Positions 38,728 to 49,112 of a DNA stretch of 64,000 bases are shown here, piece after piece. The stretch is from Edaphochlamys debaryana. Its lineage: Eukaryota > Chlorophyta > Chlorophyceae > Chlamydomonadales. Under the pieces are notes generated by a model. That model was not told the DNA's origin. It searched no databases and worked only from the letters and a program-made list of their open reading frames with translations. The DNA is taken from NCBI GenBank assembly GCA_016858145.1, contig JAEHOE010000238.1, positions 1 through 64,000 of the forward strand, written 5' to 3'. The number at the start of each line of letters is the position of its first letter. The stretch's first letter is position 1. The position numbers were made by a program, and so were the translations under genes.

Positions 38728-41700
38728 ATGCCGCGTATTTTCTCCAGGCTGAAGGCTATCGACTTCTTTAAGAAGATCCCCAGGCAGGGCAGGCGTCGGG
38801 AAGCAGCGCTGTGGCAGCATCGGCCTGGCTGATCCCTTGCTGTCCCTGCTTACAGCGACCTCACGGAGGCGACTCTGACGGGAGCATGGCTTTCCATTGT
38901 CGCGGCGATCCTCATGGTGTTTCTCTTCTCCGCGGTGGGGTCGGGGTGTCGGTGTTGCACCTGAGCTTGCACCTGTGGAGGCCACGGAGCCTATGTTTCG
39001 CGTATGAACTAGAGGCTCTATCAGGAGCGGCCTCCAGCGGCTCTGCGACTGGTGCTCTGGAGTGGTTAATTAGCGATCGAGACACATCTCTGCAGAGCGC
39101 AAGGCTGCCGTATGCTTCTTGCAAGCTAAGGGCTCTGAAGCTGAAGATATCACGTGTGCTGGCCACAGGAATTATTGTCGTTCCTGTCGACGACTACAAC
39201 CACGCAGCTTGTCGTGGACCGCAGCCCGCAGAATGAGCTGTTGAAGATTAACTTCAACATCAGGTGGCCATGGTTCAGGGAGGAGCACCAGCTGTCGGGG
39301 GAGGGGGTGGAGGGGGTGTTGCGGGGCTCGGGTGTGTTTTGACACGGCCTGCCCGCAGCTTGCCGGAGAAGCTGTGTGCGCCGTCCTAGTCGACAGCTTA
39401 CCCACTGAAGTTGGAGGAGCGGAGGGCTACATGGACTGACCAGCTCTTCCTGACGCCCTCTTACACGTTCCGCAGCTTTCCGGCGCTGTCCTGCGAGTTT
39501 GCAACCGTGGACGTTAGCGACGCCATGGGGACGGTAAGCCGCCCTAGTCGTGTGTTGATGTTTTCGCGTGGCCCGAGGGGGCTACAGGAGATGCGCACGC
39601 GTCGGACGCGTCTTGCGGAGGCGGTTGGGGTTGGTGGATGAGCACTAGACGCGGTGTGGAAACTCGCATATTCATTGGGATGGCGGGGGACGCTAGAGGC
39701 AACCCGGGAGTTCCCAGATGCCCTCCCTGATATAACGGTATCAAACTCCCGCTTGTCCCTTGCTGTCTGCACGGTCGCTGCCCTGCCCGCTTACCCTGTG
39801 GTGCATAGTTCGGCGGAGTCGACGTCGACCCACGTTGCTAGCCGCCTTAGTTGCCTCAACCCTAAACCCTGCTCCCCCACAGAAACGCATGAACCTGACC
39901 AAGACGGTCCGGAAAGTGCCGATTAACCTGGACCTCGAGCGTCAGGTGGAGGTGGGGGGAGCGTGTGGGTAAACTTGTTTGGGCTGGTGTGGGTTTGTGT
40001 TGGGGGACTGCCTTGTGCCGGCCGAGCGGGGCTTGAGTACCGTACGAGTGCCATGAACGAACGGCCAAGGGCAAAAGTACCGAACCGCAAAAGTTCCGTC
40101 GGAGTTCCCTCGAGGCGCCTCCCCTGCTTCCGCTCTGAAGGCCGTACGGAACGCAGTACCGGTACACTCCCCAGTGGGTTATGTCTCCCAACACCTCGAG
40201 CGTACTCTGCGCCCTCCTGCCGGGGGGCATAGGGGCCTGTGGCCGTCGCTCACACCCCACCCCGCACCGCACCGCTCCCGACCCACATCAGGGTCCGGCC
40301 GTGGAGGACCACGCCCACCGCCCAACGGTTAAGTACGACGAGGAGGGGAAATTCGATGACGAGCCGGACATTGACATCACAGTGGTGAGCGCAAGGGACG
40401 CGAGGGCTCCATACTGGGGAGTTCGAGGCAGAGGCTTGAAGCCCGGGGGGGGGGGTGTCGGGCACCGGGCAGGTGTGGCTGCGGGTTTGTGGCCGGGGAC
40501 GAGAAGGTACGCCGGACGTCTCAGGGCCATATGTGGAGGCGGTTCAGCGCTGGGCGCCCCTCGCTGGGAGGTTACTTGCGAGCCCCATGAGCAACCACCC
40601 CTGATCGGCCTTGTCACGCAAGGAGCGAGTCCATGGGCACACAAGGCACCGCATGCGTGGCGGTGAAGGCCCATTGACATTCCCTCCCGCCCCCCGGCCC
40701 CCGCGCCACAGCCGCTGAGCCATGAGAACTTCGAGGCCACCCTGGCCCGCTACCCCATCGTGATTGTCAACTTCTTCGCACCGTGAGTTGGTGCTGTGCA
40801 CAGGGGCGTACGGCATCGTGTGCTGCCCGATGGATGAGGCGTACGGCATTAAGTGCCGGGGCGCTCCATGCGCTGGCCGGCAGCTGCAGCGCGCTCTGAG
40901 TCCGAAGCCGTGTTCGGCCCCGGGGCTGGGAGCTGCGCCGACGGCACCAATGCGCACGCCATCTGAAAACTACCGCCGCCCCCCGCCGCCCCGCCCCCAC
41001 CAGTTGGTGCCACTGGTGCCAGCGGCTGGAGCCCACGTGGGAGGCCTCCACCAAGGAGGTGCACGACAAGTACCCCGAGTGGGACGGACGCATCCGCTTC
41101 GCCAAGGTGGGGCGGCGAGCGCGTGCGGTCGCCGCGCTGCGGTGCCGGGGGTGCCTGGGCAGGGCGGGTTGGATGCGACGGGGGGGGGGGCGGGATGAGT
41201 GAGGGCATTCGCATGTGCAGCTGAGGCCAGGCAAGAAGCGCGCGGCATGGGGACCAGGGGCGCGGTATGGGGACCAGGGGCGTGGCATGGGGACAGAAGC
41301 GGGCGCAACCCTTGCAGTCGCCTAAGCTGGGCTGGGCGCCGATCGGGGTCGAAGCGGTTGGGCTTGCAGCAGGCGCGCCCCCCCAAAACGCGTGCCTTCC
41401 GGGCGAGTGGAAGTCGCGGTGCACGGCTCATGACCCGGCAAGTGCTGGAGACGAGCGGCCGGCAGTTCTGCGTGGGATCCGAGTCGGAAAGACCGGAATG
41501 GTACGGGGCCAATGGCGCAAAAGGGCGCTTAAACGACCCTTCTGCGCCTCCGCAGCTCTTACAGCGCGCAAGTGCACCTTGCTGCCACTACCCACACAAC
41601 GCCACCCACGTAGCCGCTCCCTGAGCCCCCCGCTCTCTGTCCAAAGTCAGCGAAAATGGACATCACCGAGATTGCCCACCAGGCCTCGCGTGAGCGCCAC

Positions 41701-44650
41701 GTCGCCTCGCAACATCAGCGGCAGTGCCACCACTGGCCTGCTGGGCAGCTCCCCGTCGCTCCCGCTGAGCCCGGGGCCGCTATGGCGCAGCATGGGGACT
41801 TCCTTTGGCACCAGCAGCTTCGGCTCGTGGAGCGCTTCGTCCACCAGCTGGAGCGCCAACGACCCCCCGGAGCTGCTGTCGCGCCAGAGCGTGCCCGGAG
41901 GCTCGCTGCCGCACGAGTCCGCTGCTGCCAACTTGCAGCGCCGCAGCCAGTCTCGAGGTCGGTCTGCGCACGTTCCAGACCTCCTTCAAGCGCATCACTG
42001 GCTTCAATAACTGAGCCCACGCTGCCAACGAACAACGCTGCTGCCAGGCTGCAGAGCCTCGCCAGTCTCGAGGAGTCTTGCGCGCTTGACGGGGCCCCGG
42101 CGTGGTGCTGCGAGACAACGGGCGACGAACGATGCGTGCCCCCCTGCCCTTGCGCCAGCGTGGGCGCCTGGGTGCAGCTCCGGGCCCCAACACCGTCAGC
42201 TCACGCGCTCCCATCTCGTCGCCCACGCCGCCGTCTCCACCCACCTCCCCCACCCCTCCGCCCCACCCCCTCCACCCTCCACCCCAACCCCTCTGCCCTC
42301 CGCCGCCACCCGCCTCCGCCCCACCCCGCAGGTGGACTGCACCGCCGAGGTGGACCTGTGCCGGCAGCACTTCATCCAGGGCTTCCCCTCCATCCGCGTG
42401 TTCCGCAAGGGCCACGACGACATCTACATCGGGGGCATGCACGAGCACGAGGCCTACATGGGTGGGGGCACTGGGCACGGGAGCGTTGGCAGGCGCCGGC
42501 ACGGAAAGGGCTGCTAAGAGTTTGCCGCAGAGCCGCCGGCCGTTCAAGCCGGGCCCTGTAGCCGCTCAGGGAGCCCTCGCGCCGCCCCGTCCACCTTACG
42601 AACACCCCCTCACCGCTCCCCACCATCCCCTGCCCCCAGGCGACCGCACCAAGGAGGCGCTGGTGGCCTTTGCCGACTCCCTGGTGCCCTCGGCGGGCCA
42701 GCCGCACCGCAAGCACGTGGCGCTGTCGCAGGCGCCCAAGGTGGGGCGGGGTGGGGCGCGCGGGGCGGAGGGAGGCAGCCGGTTGAGGGGCTGCGGCCGG
42801 GACGTGGGGCGTATTACACGGAAGACAGATTGGCAGCGGAGCTGAGAGGGCATGGACACCCGCGAGAGAACCCCGGGCAAGCCCCGCTGAGGGGCGACAG
42901 CATTTCTGACGGGTATGGACCGACACGAGTGCGCCTCCACACCGCCCACGCCCTCACAACGCCGCCTGCCTCCCCCCGTCACCCCGCCCGCTGCCCGCTG
43001 CCAGAACCCCGGCTGCAACCTGGCCGGCTTCGTCATGGTCAAGAAGGTGCCCGGCACAGTGCACTTCGTGGCGCGCTCCGAGGGCCACTCGTTCGACCAC
43101 GCCTGGATGAACATGACGCACATGATCCACTCGTTCCACGTGGGCACGCGCCCCTCGCCGCGCAAGTACCAGCAGCTCAAGCGCCTGCACCCCGCGGGTG
43201 AGCGCGGGGCCCGGCTGGGCCTGGACCTGGTGCTGGCGCGGAACCGGGGCTGGGGCGGAACCGGGCCGGGCCTGTGGTTGACGCTGGTTAATGGCGTCGA
43301 CGAGCCGGGTTCTCCAGCTGGCGACGCTGGGAAAAGGAGGTTCTTACGTCCTAGGGGCCTCTAGCTCTGTCCACAGCCCCGCGCTGGGCCTGCCACTTCC
43401 GCACCCACCTGCGCCCAACCGCTCTGGGTCTCGGTCCGCACCGGGCTCGCCAGCCCCCGCGGCTCCAACCCTCACTCAAAACAGCTAACCGCCTCCACGC
43501 GCACACCCCACACCCCCGTCAACACTCCTCCTCCGCACCCCCGCCTCCAGGCCTGACCTCGGACTGGGCCGACAAGCTGCACGACCAATTCTTCCTGTCG
43601 GAGCACACGCAGTCCACGCACGAGCACTACCTGCAGGTGGGCTGTTTGGGGGGCCAAAGGGAACAGCAGGGACAGGCGGAACAGGATGGGTGGGTGGTAA
43701 GTGGCGGTGCGCGCTGCGCACGAGCACCGCCTGCAGGTGGGACTTGAGGGGGGAGAACGGCGGGGACGGGGAGCGGGGACAGGGAGAGGAGGGCTTGGGT
43801 GTGTGGGAAGTGGCGGGGATAGGGAAAGGGTTGGAGCGCCGGCAGGCGTGTCGTGGGGAGGGGTATTTTGTGTCCTGTAGTCCGGGCAGGAAGGATTGCA
43901 GGTGCAGCGAGCCTGCAGTTCGCAGCACCCGTTGTGCCACAACGCGCTGCGGTCCACCGCTCCTGCGCTCAGCCCCTACCCTGGCTGCCCACGCCCGCTC
44001 CAACCTGCCGCCACGCCCTCCCACACCCACACCCATCCACCTGCCCACCTAACAGATCGTGCTGACCACCATCGAGCCCAAGCACTCACGCCACTCGGGC
44101 TCGTACGACGCCTACGAGTACACGGCCCACTCCCACAGCTACCAGTCCGACTCGCTGCCCTCGGCCCGCTTCATGTACGACCTCAGCCCCATCCAGATCC
44201 TGGTCCTGGAGACCGGCAAGCCCTGGTGAGCCCCCTGCCGCAAGCTGACAGGGTACAGCGTACGGCGTACGGTGCACGCGGGGGCAGGGCCTGCGGCGTA
44301 GCACAGGGGCCCTAGCGCCCAGGCCCCGTCCCGCAATCCTCCAGCGCGCGTTTCGTGCTGTGAAGCGCGCTGCCCCGCCCCACCCTCCAGCGCCTGGTCC
44401 CGGTTTCAGTTAACCTGCCCGCCCCGCGCCAAACCCTCCGCCGCACTCGCCGGCCCCTCATTCCCTTCCGCCGACCCCTCCCCTTGCGCTGACCCCTGCC
44501 CTGCCCTGCCTGTACCCGCGCAGGTACTCGTTCCTGACCACCTCGTGCGCCATCATCGGTGGAGTCTTCACCGTGGCCGGCATCCTGGACGCGCTGCTGT
44601 ACCAGAGCTTCAAGGCCGTCAAGAAGCTGCAGCTGGGCAAGCAGGGGTAG
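38728..44650 (+). CDS. PDIL5-4-like: PDI-C: ERV-type cargo receptor fused to thioredoxin domain
   Basis: Fourteen exons, 474 residues: 38728-38783, 38856-38934, 39169-39263, 39476-39533, 39883-39945, 40292-40384, 40712-40782, 41004-41106, 42332-42461, 42640-42740, 43005-43197, 43551-43636, 44056-44225, 44524-44650; phases agree. Order: cytosolic IDFFKKIPSDLTEATLTG, membrane span about 28-46, ERGIC-type lumenal part (VVDRSPQNELLKINFNI, FPALSCEFATVDVSD), thioredoxin domain with WCHWC at 173-177 and the cis-Pro loop GFPSIRVFRKG, the second ERV lumenal half (EAYEYTAHSHSY), membrane span about 437-458, and a short tail LQLGKQG. Plant PDIL5-4 proteins have this exact plan and length; they cycle between ER and Golgi and combine cargo-receptor and disulfide-exchange modules. 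Exon 1 appears to end at a GC donor. Intron 8 carries an inserted gene fragment and intron 12 an echo of its exon edge. Confidence 0.96.
41302..42020 (+). pseudogene. Gene-fragment copy A inserted in PDI-C intron 8
   Basis: About 0.72 kb, nearly identical to the reverse complement of 46222-46937. It contains the sequence that in copy B encodes a 118-residue Ser-rich peptide starting MDITEIAHQASRE and ending FKRITGFNN, but two single-base insertions (one in the CGTGAGCGCC stretch near 41695, one near 41945) break that frame. It lies in the same orientation as PDI-C, between exons 8 and 9, and is not needed for the PDI-C reading frame. Confidence 0.85.
43621..43740 (+). repeat. Echo of PDI-C exon 12 end and donor
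   Basis: CGAGCACTACCTGCAGGTGG at 43621 (exon 12 ends at 43636) recurs at 43721 with two changes, exactly 100 bases into intron 12. Confidence 0.8.
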
Positions 44651-46221
44651 GCGGAACCCAAGCAAGCGAGGGTCGCTGGGTTGTGGGCAAGCAGGGGTGA
44701 GCGAGCGCCTTTGACTGATCAGGTCAGGCGCAGTGGTGGTGGTGGTGGTGGTGGTGAGGAGGAGGAGGAGGAGGAGCTGGCGGCAGCGTGCGCACAGCCG
44801 GTGTGCTGGTTCGCGCTGGGCTTAGCACGAGGCAGCGCTACCGCGAGGGATTGCATGGTTGGTTATGCGCTCCTAGTGTTAAGCCTAGTGCGGTGCCAGT
44901 GCATGAGGGCACGCTCCTGGGTGAGCCTGGGGCTGGGGAGCGGAGGATAGGTGGCCGCCCGGGGCCAATCGCGTGCGACGGGTGAGCCTGGCGGGGGGTT
45001 GGGGGGGGAATGCGAGGTGTCGAACTGCAGGATCAGACGAGTGCGCACAGAGACACACAGAGACTACAACGGACGGGCCACGGTTGTGGACGCATGGTTG
45101 GCATGCCAGAGATAGCGTGGCAAGAACGGGCGGCGGAAGCTTTGGGCGATAGAGCAGTGGTTGGGCGCTTCACGGGAGTATGCGGGGGTAGCCAAGCGCT
45201 AGCACACGTGCCTCGGTTGGTTCAGGTGATCAAGCATGTAGTGGCTTCGCTGAGCGCATCTGGCCACGTCAAAGGTTTGGAAGTCCTGGACCCTGCCCGG
45301 ACGGTCGGTGATGTCGCCTGGCTAGTTCCCTGCCTCTGCTCTCCTCCCCTGCGTCCCCGGCTCCTTCAACAAGCTGCAGCTGCATCTGCCACTACCCCTC
45401 TACACCATGCCGATGCCACGACTCCGCGGCACTTCGCCCCGTTGTCTATAATAACCCCTCCACACCCCATGGCTGCCGTGCGCAGAGCTCAGCTGCATCC
45501 CCGGCCTGCGTCCTGACTACCGGTACGCAATGTAGGCCCCACCAACAGACCCCTGGCTGCTGGGCACCGGGCGGGCGCTGGTATTCGTGAACTCAGCAGC
45601 TGGAGCCACCTAGCCGATACAAGAAGGGCGCATATGGGCACGGAACAGCCGTAAACATCTCGTGTTACAGGGGGGCTCATCACCCACAAACATATCTGCA
45701 CAACCGTGCTTATGGTACATGTCCTCTGTGCATGCTTGCGCGCAGCAGTAGCAACAGCCGAACACTTGACAGCATCGCAATTAATGGGCGGCCACCAGCA
45801 CCGCTTACTCACGTCACGAAATTGCTCAACACTCTCAACCAAACTTTACATCTCGCAACATGCCACATGTCAAACATGTTCATCCCCCGGCACTATACAA
45901 AACGGATTAGGGTTACAAGCGCGGCTGCCGGATGCTCGCCGGATTCGCATTGGACGCAATGTGACCAGCAGGCATGCCTATCTCTGGTTGTGGGCATCCG
46001 ACTTGCTCCGCGGCCGAGTGCCGTCTGGCGGGGCAACTCGCTGGCCGCTCAATATGGGGCCTCAGCAGGTCCCGTATGCATGGGCATCTTCACCAAAACC
46101 CGAAAGCTCTATAGAAGCCAACAGCGTCACAAATCGACTGCATTCGGCTCAGTGTTCTGGTCTCCCCCCTTCTCGCCTGCCTGTCGTGTGGGTTCATCAG
46201 TTGTTGAACCCACTGATACGT
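44651..46221. other. Spacer after PDI-C
   Basis: No gene supported. A (GGT)n-(GAG)n microsatellite lies at 44734-44777. At 46188-46213 the string GTGGGTTCA and its inverted match TGAACCCAC enclose an 8-nt loop, and GTGGGTTCA recurs at 46222 at the edge of gene-fragment copy B. No TGTAA was noticed close after the PDI-C stop. Confidence 0.5.
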
Positions 46222-46937
46222 GTGGGTTCAGTTATTGAAGCCAGTGATGCGCTTGAAGGAGGTCTGGAATGTGCGCAGGCCGACCTCGAGACTGGCGCGG
46301 CGCTGCAAGTTGGCAGCAGCGGACTCATGCGGCAGCGAGCCTCCGGGCACGCTCTGGCGCGACAGCAGCTCCGGGGGGTCGTTGGCGCTCCAGCTGGTGG
46401 ACGAAGCGCTCCACGAGCCGAAGCTGCTGGTGCCAAAGGAAGTCCCCATGCTGCGCGATAGCGGCCCCGGGCTCAGCGGGAGCGACGGGGAGCTGCCCAG
46501 CAGGCCAGTGGTGGCACTGCCGCTGATGTTGCGAGGCGACGTGCGCTCACGCGAGGCCTGGTGGGCAATCTCGGTGATGTCCATTTTCGCTGACTTTGGA
46601 CAGAGAGCGGGGGGCTCAGGGAGCGGCTACGTGGCTGGCGTTGTGTGGGTAGTGGCAGCAAGGTGCACTTGCGCGCTTTAGAGCTGCGGTGGCGCAGAAG
46701 GGTGGTTTGAGCGCCCTTTCGCGCCATTGGCCCCGTACCATTCCGGTCTTTCCGACTCGGATCCCACGCAGGTCTGCCGGCCGCTCGTCTCCAGCGCTTG
46801 CCGGGCCATGACGTGTGTCCCGCGACTTCCACTCGCCCGGAAGGCACGCGTTTTGGGGGGGCGCGCCTGCTGCAAGCCCAACCGCTTCGACCCCGATCGG
46901 CGCCTGGCCCCGCTTAGGCGACGGCAAGGGTTGCGCC
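46222..46937 (-). repeat. Inverted copy B of the PDI-C-intron gene fragment
   Basis: Reverse-complement partner of 41302-42020, about 95% alike by eye, 4.2 kb away. Similarity stops abruptly at both ends. The copy includes about 350 bases of probable intron or leader upstream of the open frame as well as the open frame itself. Confidence 0.88.
46228..46584 (-). CDS. Ser-rich C-terminal gene fragment (intact copy)
   Basis: 118 codons from ATG, beginning MDITEIAHQASRE, Ser/Pro/Gly-rich in the middle (SGSATTGLLGSSPSLPLSPG, MGTSFGTSSFGSWS) and ending LRTFQTSFKRITGFNN. I do not recognise the family. It looks like the last exon of a larger gene: a possible acceptor lies just before it (CCAAAG, then TCAGCGAAAATGG), which would extend the frame upstream with SAK. 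It is intact here but frameshifted in copy A. Whether it is expressed, or is a captured piece carried by a mobile element or segmental duplication, cannot be told from the window. Confidence 0.4.
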   Translation of the reverse strand: MDITEIAHQASRERTSPRNISGSATTGLLGSSPSLPLSPGPLSRSMGTSFGTSSFGSWSASSTSWSANDPPELLSRQSVPGGSLPHESAAANLQRRASLEVGLRTFQTSFKRITGFNN

Positions 46938-49112
46938 GTGCAAGCCCGCTGGGCCCGCTAGCTGCAGTCAGAGCTTTCTAGGCCGCACACAAGCGGCCAA
47001 GGCCCAAGCAGGGCTGCAAGCTCGCCGCTTGCAGACCCCGAAACGCAGACGGGGCGCCTGACTTGCCTTTCCAAATTGGGTTCTTACAGGCTATGCGGTG
47101 CCCTTGAGCGCGGTCCTCCGGACGTCGTTTCTTGGGACATGGCGAGTCGGCGTGACGCGGCAAAGCGGCAGCTGCAACGCTTTTGGCCCCGATGATCCTT
47201 GCTAGGTCACAACCCCTGGTCGCGCAGCCGGTGCAGTCTGGGACCTCCTCCCCCGCGGCATGTCAGCGTGCCCAACATGCCCGAACGCGCTCGTGCTCGT
47301 AGCCCCCTGCCTCTGCCCGAGCCCCTTGCCGCCTTGCGGCAACCCGGGATGCAGACGCCCTCACCCCATGCTTTCTGACCGCAAACTGTAGAATTCCCAC
47401 GCGGTTGAGCTACCTTTACGTAGTGGGAAGCGTCCGGCCCTACCTTTGCGCCCTTTGACCTTGACACCCCCCAGCCTTCACCTTGTTGCTCTTTGCGTTC
47501 CTCGACTTGCGTTCCCCCTAAACGATTGCTACTGACGGCCACCCTCCAATGTCTAAGCCGCGGCTCTTCCCGCCTCCCGCACTCCCAGGAGGACGTCTTG
47601 TACACACGGCCTCCGCTCATCACGCGGAACTCCAGGCGTGGCACAACACGTGCGACACGCACCAGTTGCTGGCCCCTGCTTCTACACTCAACAGAGCGTC
47701 AGTACCCCTGCGCTTCCTCTCCTTTCCGCTGCGCTTCGCTGCTGGAGCTGGACCGATCGAGTCCCTGGTTGGAGCTTGACAGGCCAGCCGACCGGCCAGC
47801 TCCAGGGGCCGACTCCGGCCCTAACGGAGCGTGCGGGCTGGGTCAACACCTGTAACATCTGTCTGTCTGCGAGTGCACAAGCCCAACAAGACACGACGGG
47901 GCAAGTCACCCCCGTCTCACCGCGCCCCTGCCCGACCGACGGGCCGTGCACCTGCCCGCCCGTGTGCTCGCTCCTACCCCTGCAGTTGCCCCTTGCGCTC
48001 CTACCACTGCCCTTCCCAACCTTGGACCTAGAGTGACTCGGTCACGCTGGCAGGTGCCATCCCTCGGCGCGACCCGACAGAATCCAGCCTGGCCCAGACA
48101 CCAGCACCGTAGGGCTCCAGAGCCCGGCTTCTCAACCCCGCCGAATCCAGCCAACATGGCGGACCCAACCGATACGCTGTGCTTCAGCGATATGCGACTG
48201 TTATTGCAAGTACCTAACGTTGTTCTTGGCCCTACGAAGCCAGGCCCCACACCATACGACTTCAAATCAGAAACCTGTTCCGCTTGACCACACGCTAAAC
48301 GAGGAAGCCTGCTGACTTCCTGAGAAGTCAGGCCATCAAGTGCCACGTTTCGGCCCCCAGAACACAGTCAAAGCAGCCAAGCTCGTCACATACAGCCCCG
48401 CAAACATGACCACGACGGTGCGTGCCGCGGGTACACCCCGCCACTCCGGCGCGGCCCGCCGCCTCAACCCCAAACTCTGATTTGGATTCTGGATCCTGGA
48501 CACTGCGAGGTACCCGTATCCCACCATGCAATCTCAATTACGCAACATGGACGCGAGCGTCCGCAGAATGCAACCGGCCGCATGGGGCCACCCCCGCTAC
48601 GCTACGAAAGCGGCCGCAGAGCACCACTCATCACGAGAGGAGCGACCGGACCCGAAACGCCGCAGGTAGCCTAACGCTCCACAGCTTACTCAACATTTCG
48701 TGACACCAACACTGGCAAGAGCCCCTCAGCAGCCCCCCAACGGCAGCCACAGCCCCGGGCCACACCAGGCGCAAAGAGGGAAGGCAATTTGGCTCGCCCC
48801 TGCACCTGGCCCGCGCGCAAAGAATGCTCTTGACGGGTTTTCGCGAGCCCTCGGCGCGAGAGCCGCCGCTGTCGTTATTTCGTATCGTAACACACGTTGT
48901 TGTTGCTACATTGCTAGAAGCGTTGTTGGTGCCCAGCCACTGCCCGACCCCACAAACGCATAGCATGCACCGAGCTGGTCAGAAGAGCTCCTGCGGCGCG
49001 GGTGCCGGCCCCAGCGCCGGTACCCCTCGGCCCCTCTCCTCCTTGAATCTCCCCACGGCCCCACCTGCACCACCCCGCGCCTCCGCCTCGTACCCAGCCC
49101 CTGTCGTACACC
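46938..49112. other. Convergent spacer before the FAM20-like gene
   Basis: Holds the 3' UTR of the minus-strand FAM20-like gene next to 49113. No other exon is supported. The 43-nt dispersed repeat at 47817-47859 matches 31735-31777 with two differences. Confidence 0.5.

Noticed and set aside
41199..42570. Reading gene-fragment copy A as extra exons of PDI-C
   Set aside because: PDI-C exon 8 joins exon 9 in phase at a position conserved in plant PDI-C (FAK-VDCT); the fragment is frameshifted and has an inverted twin elsewhere.
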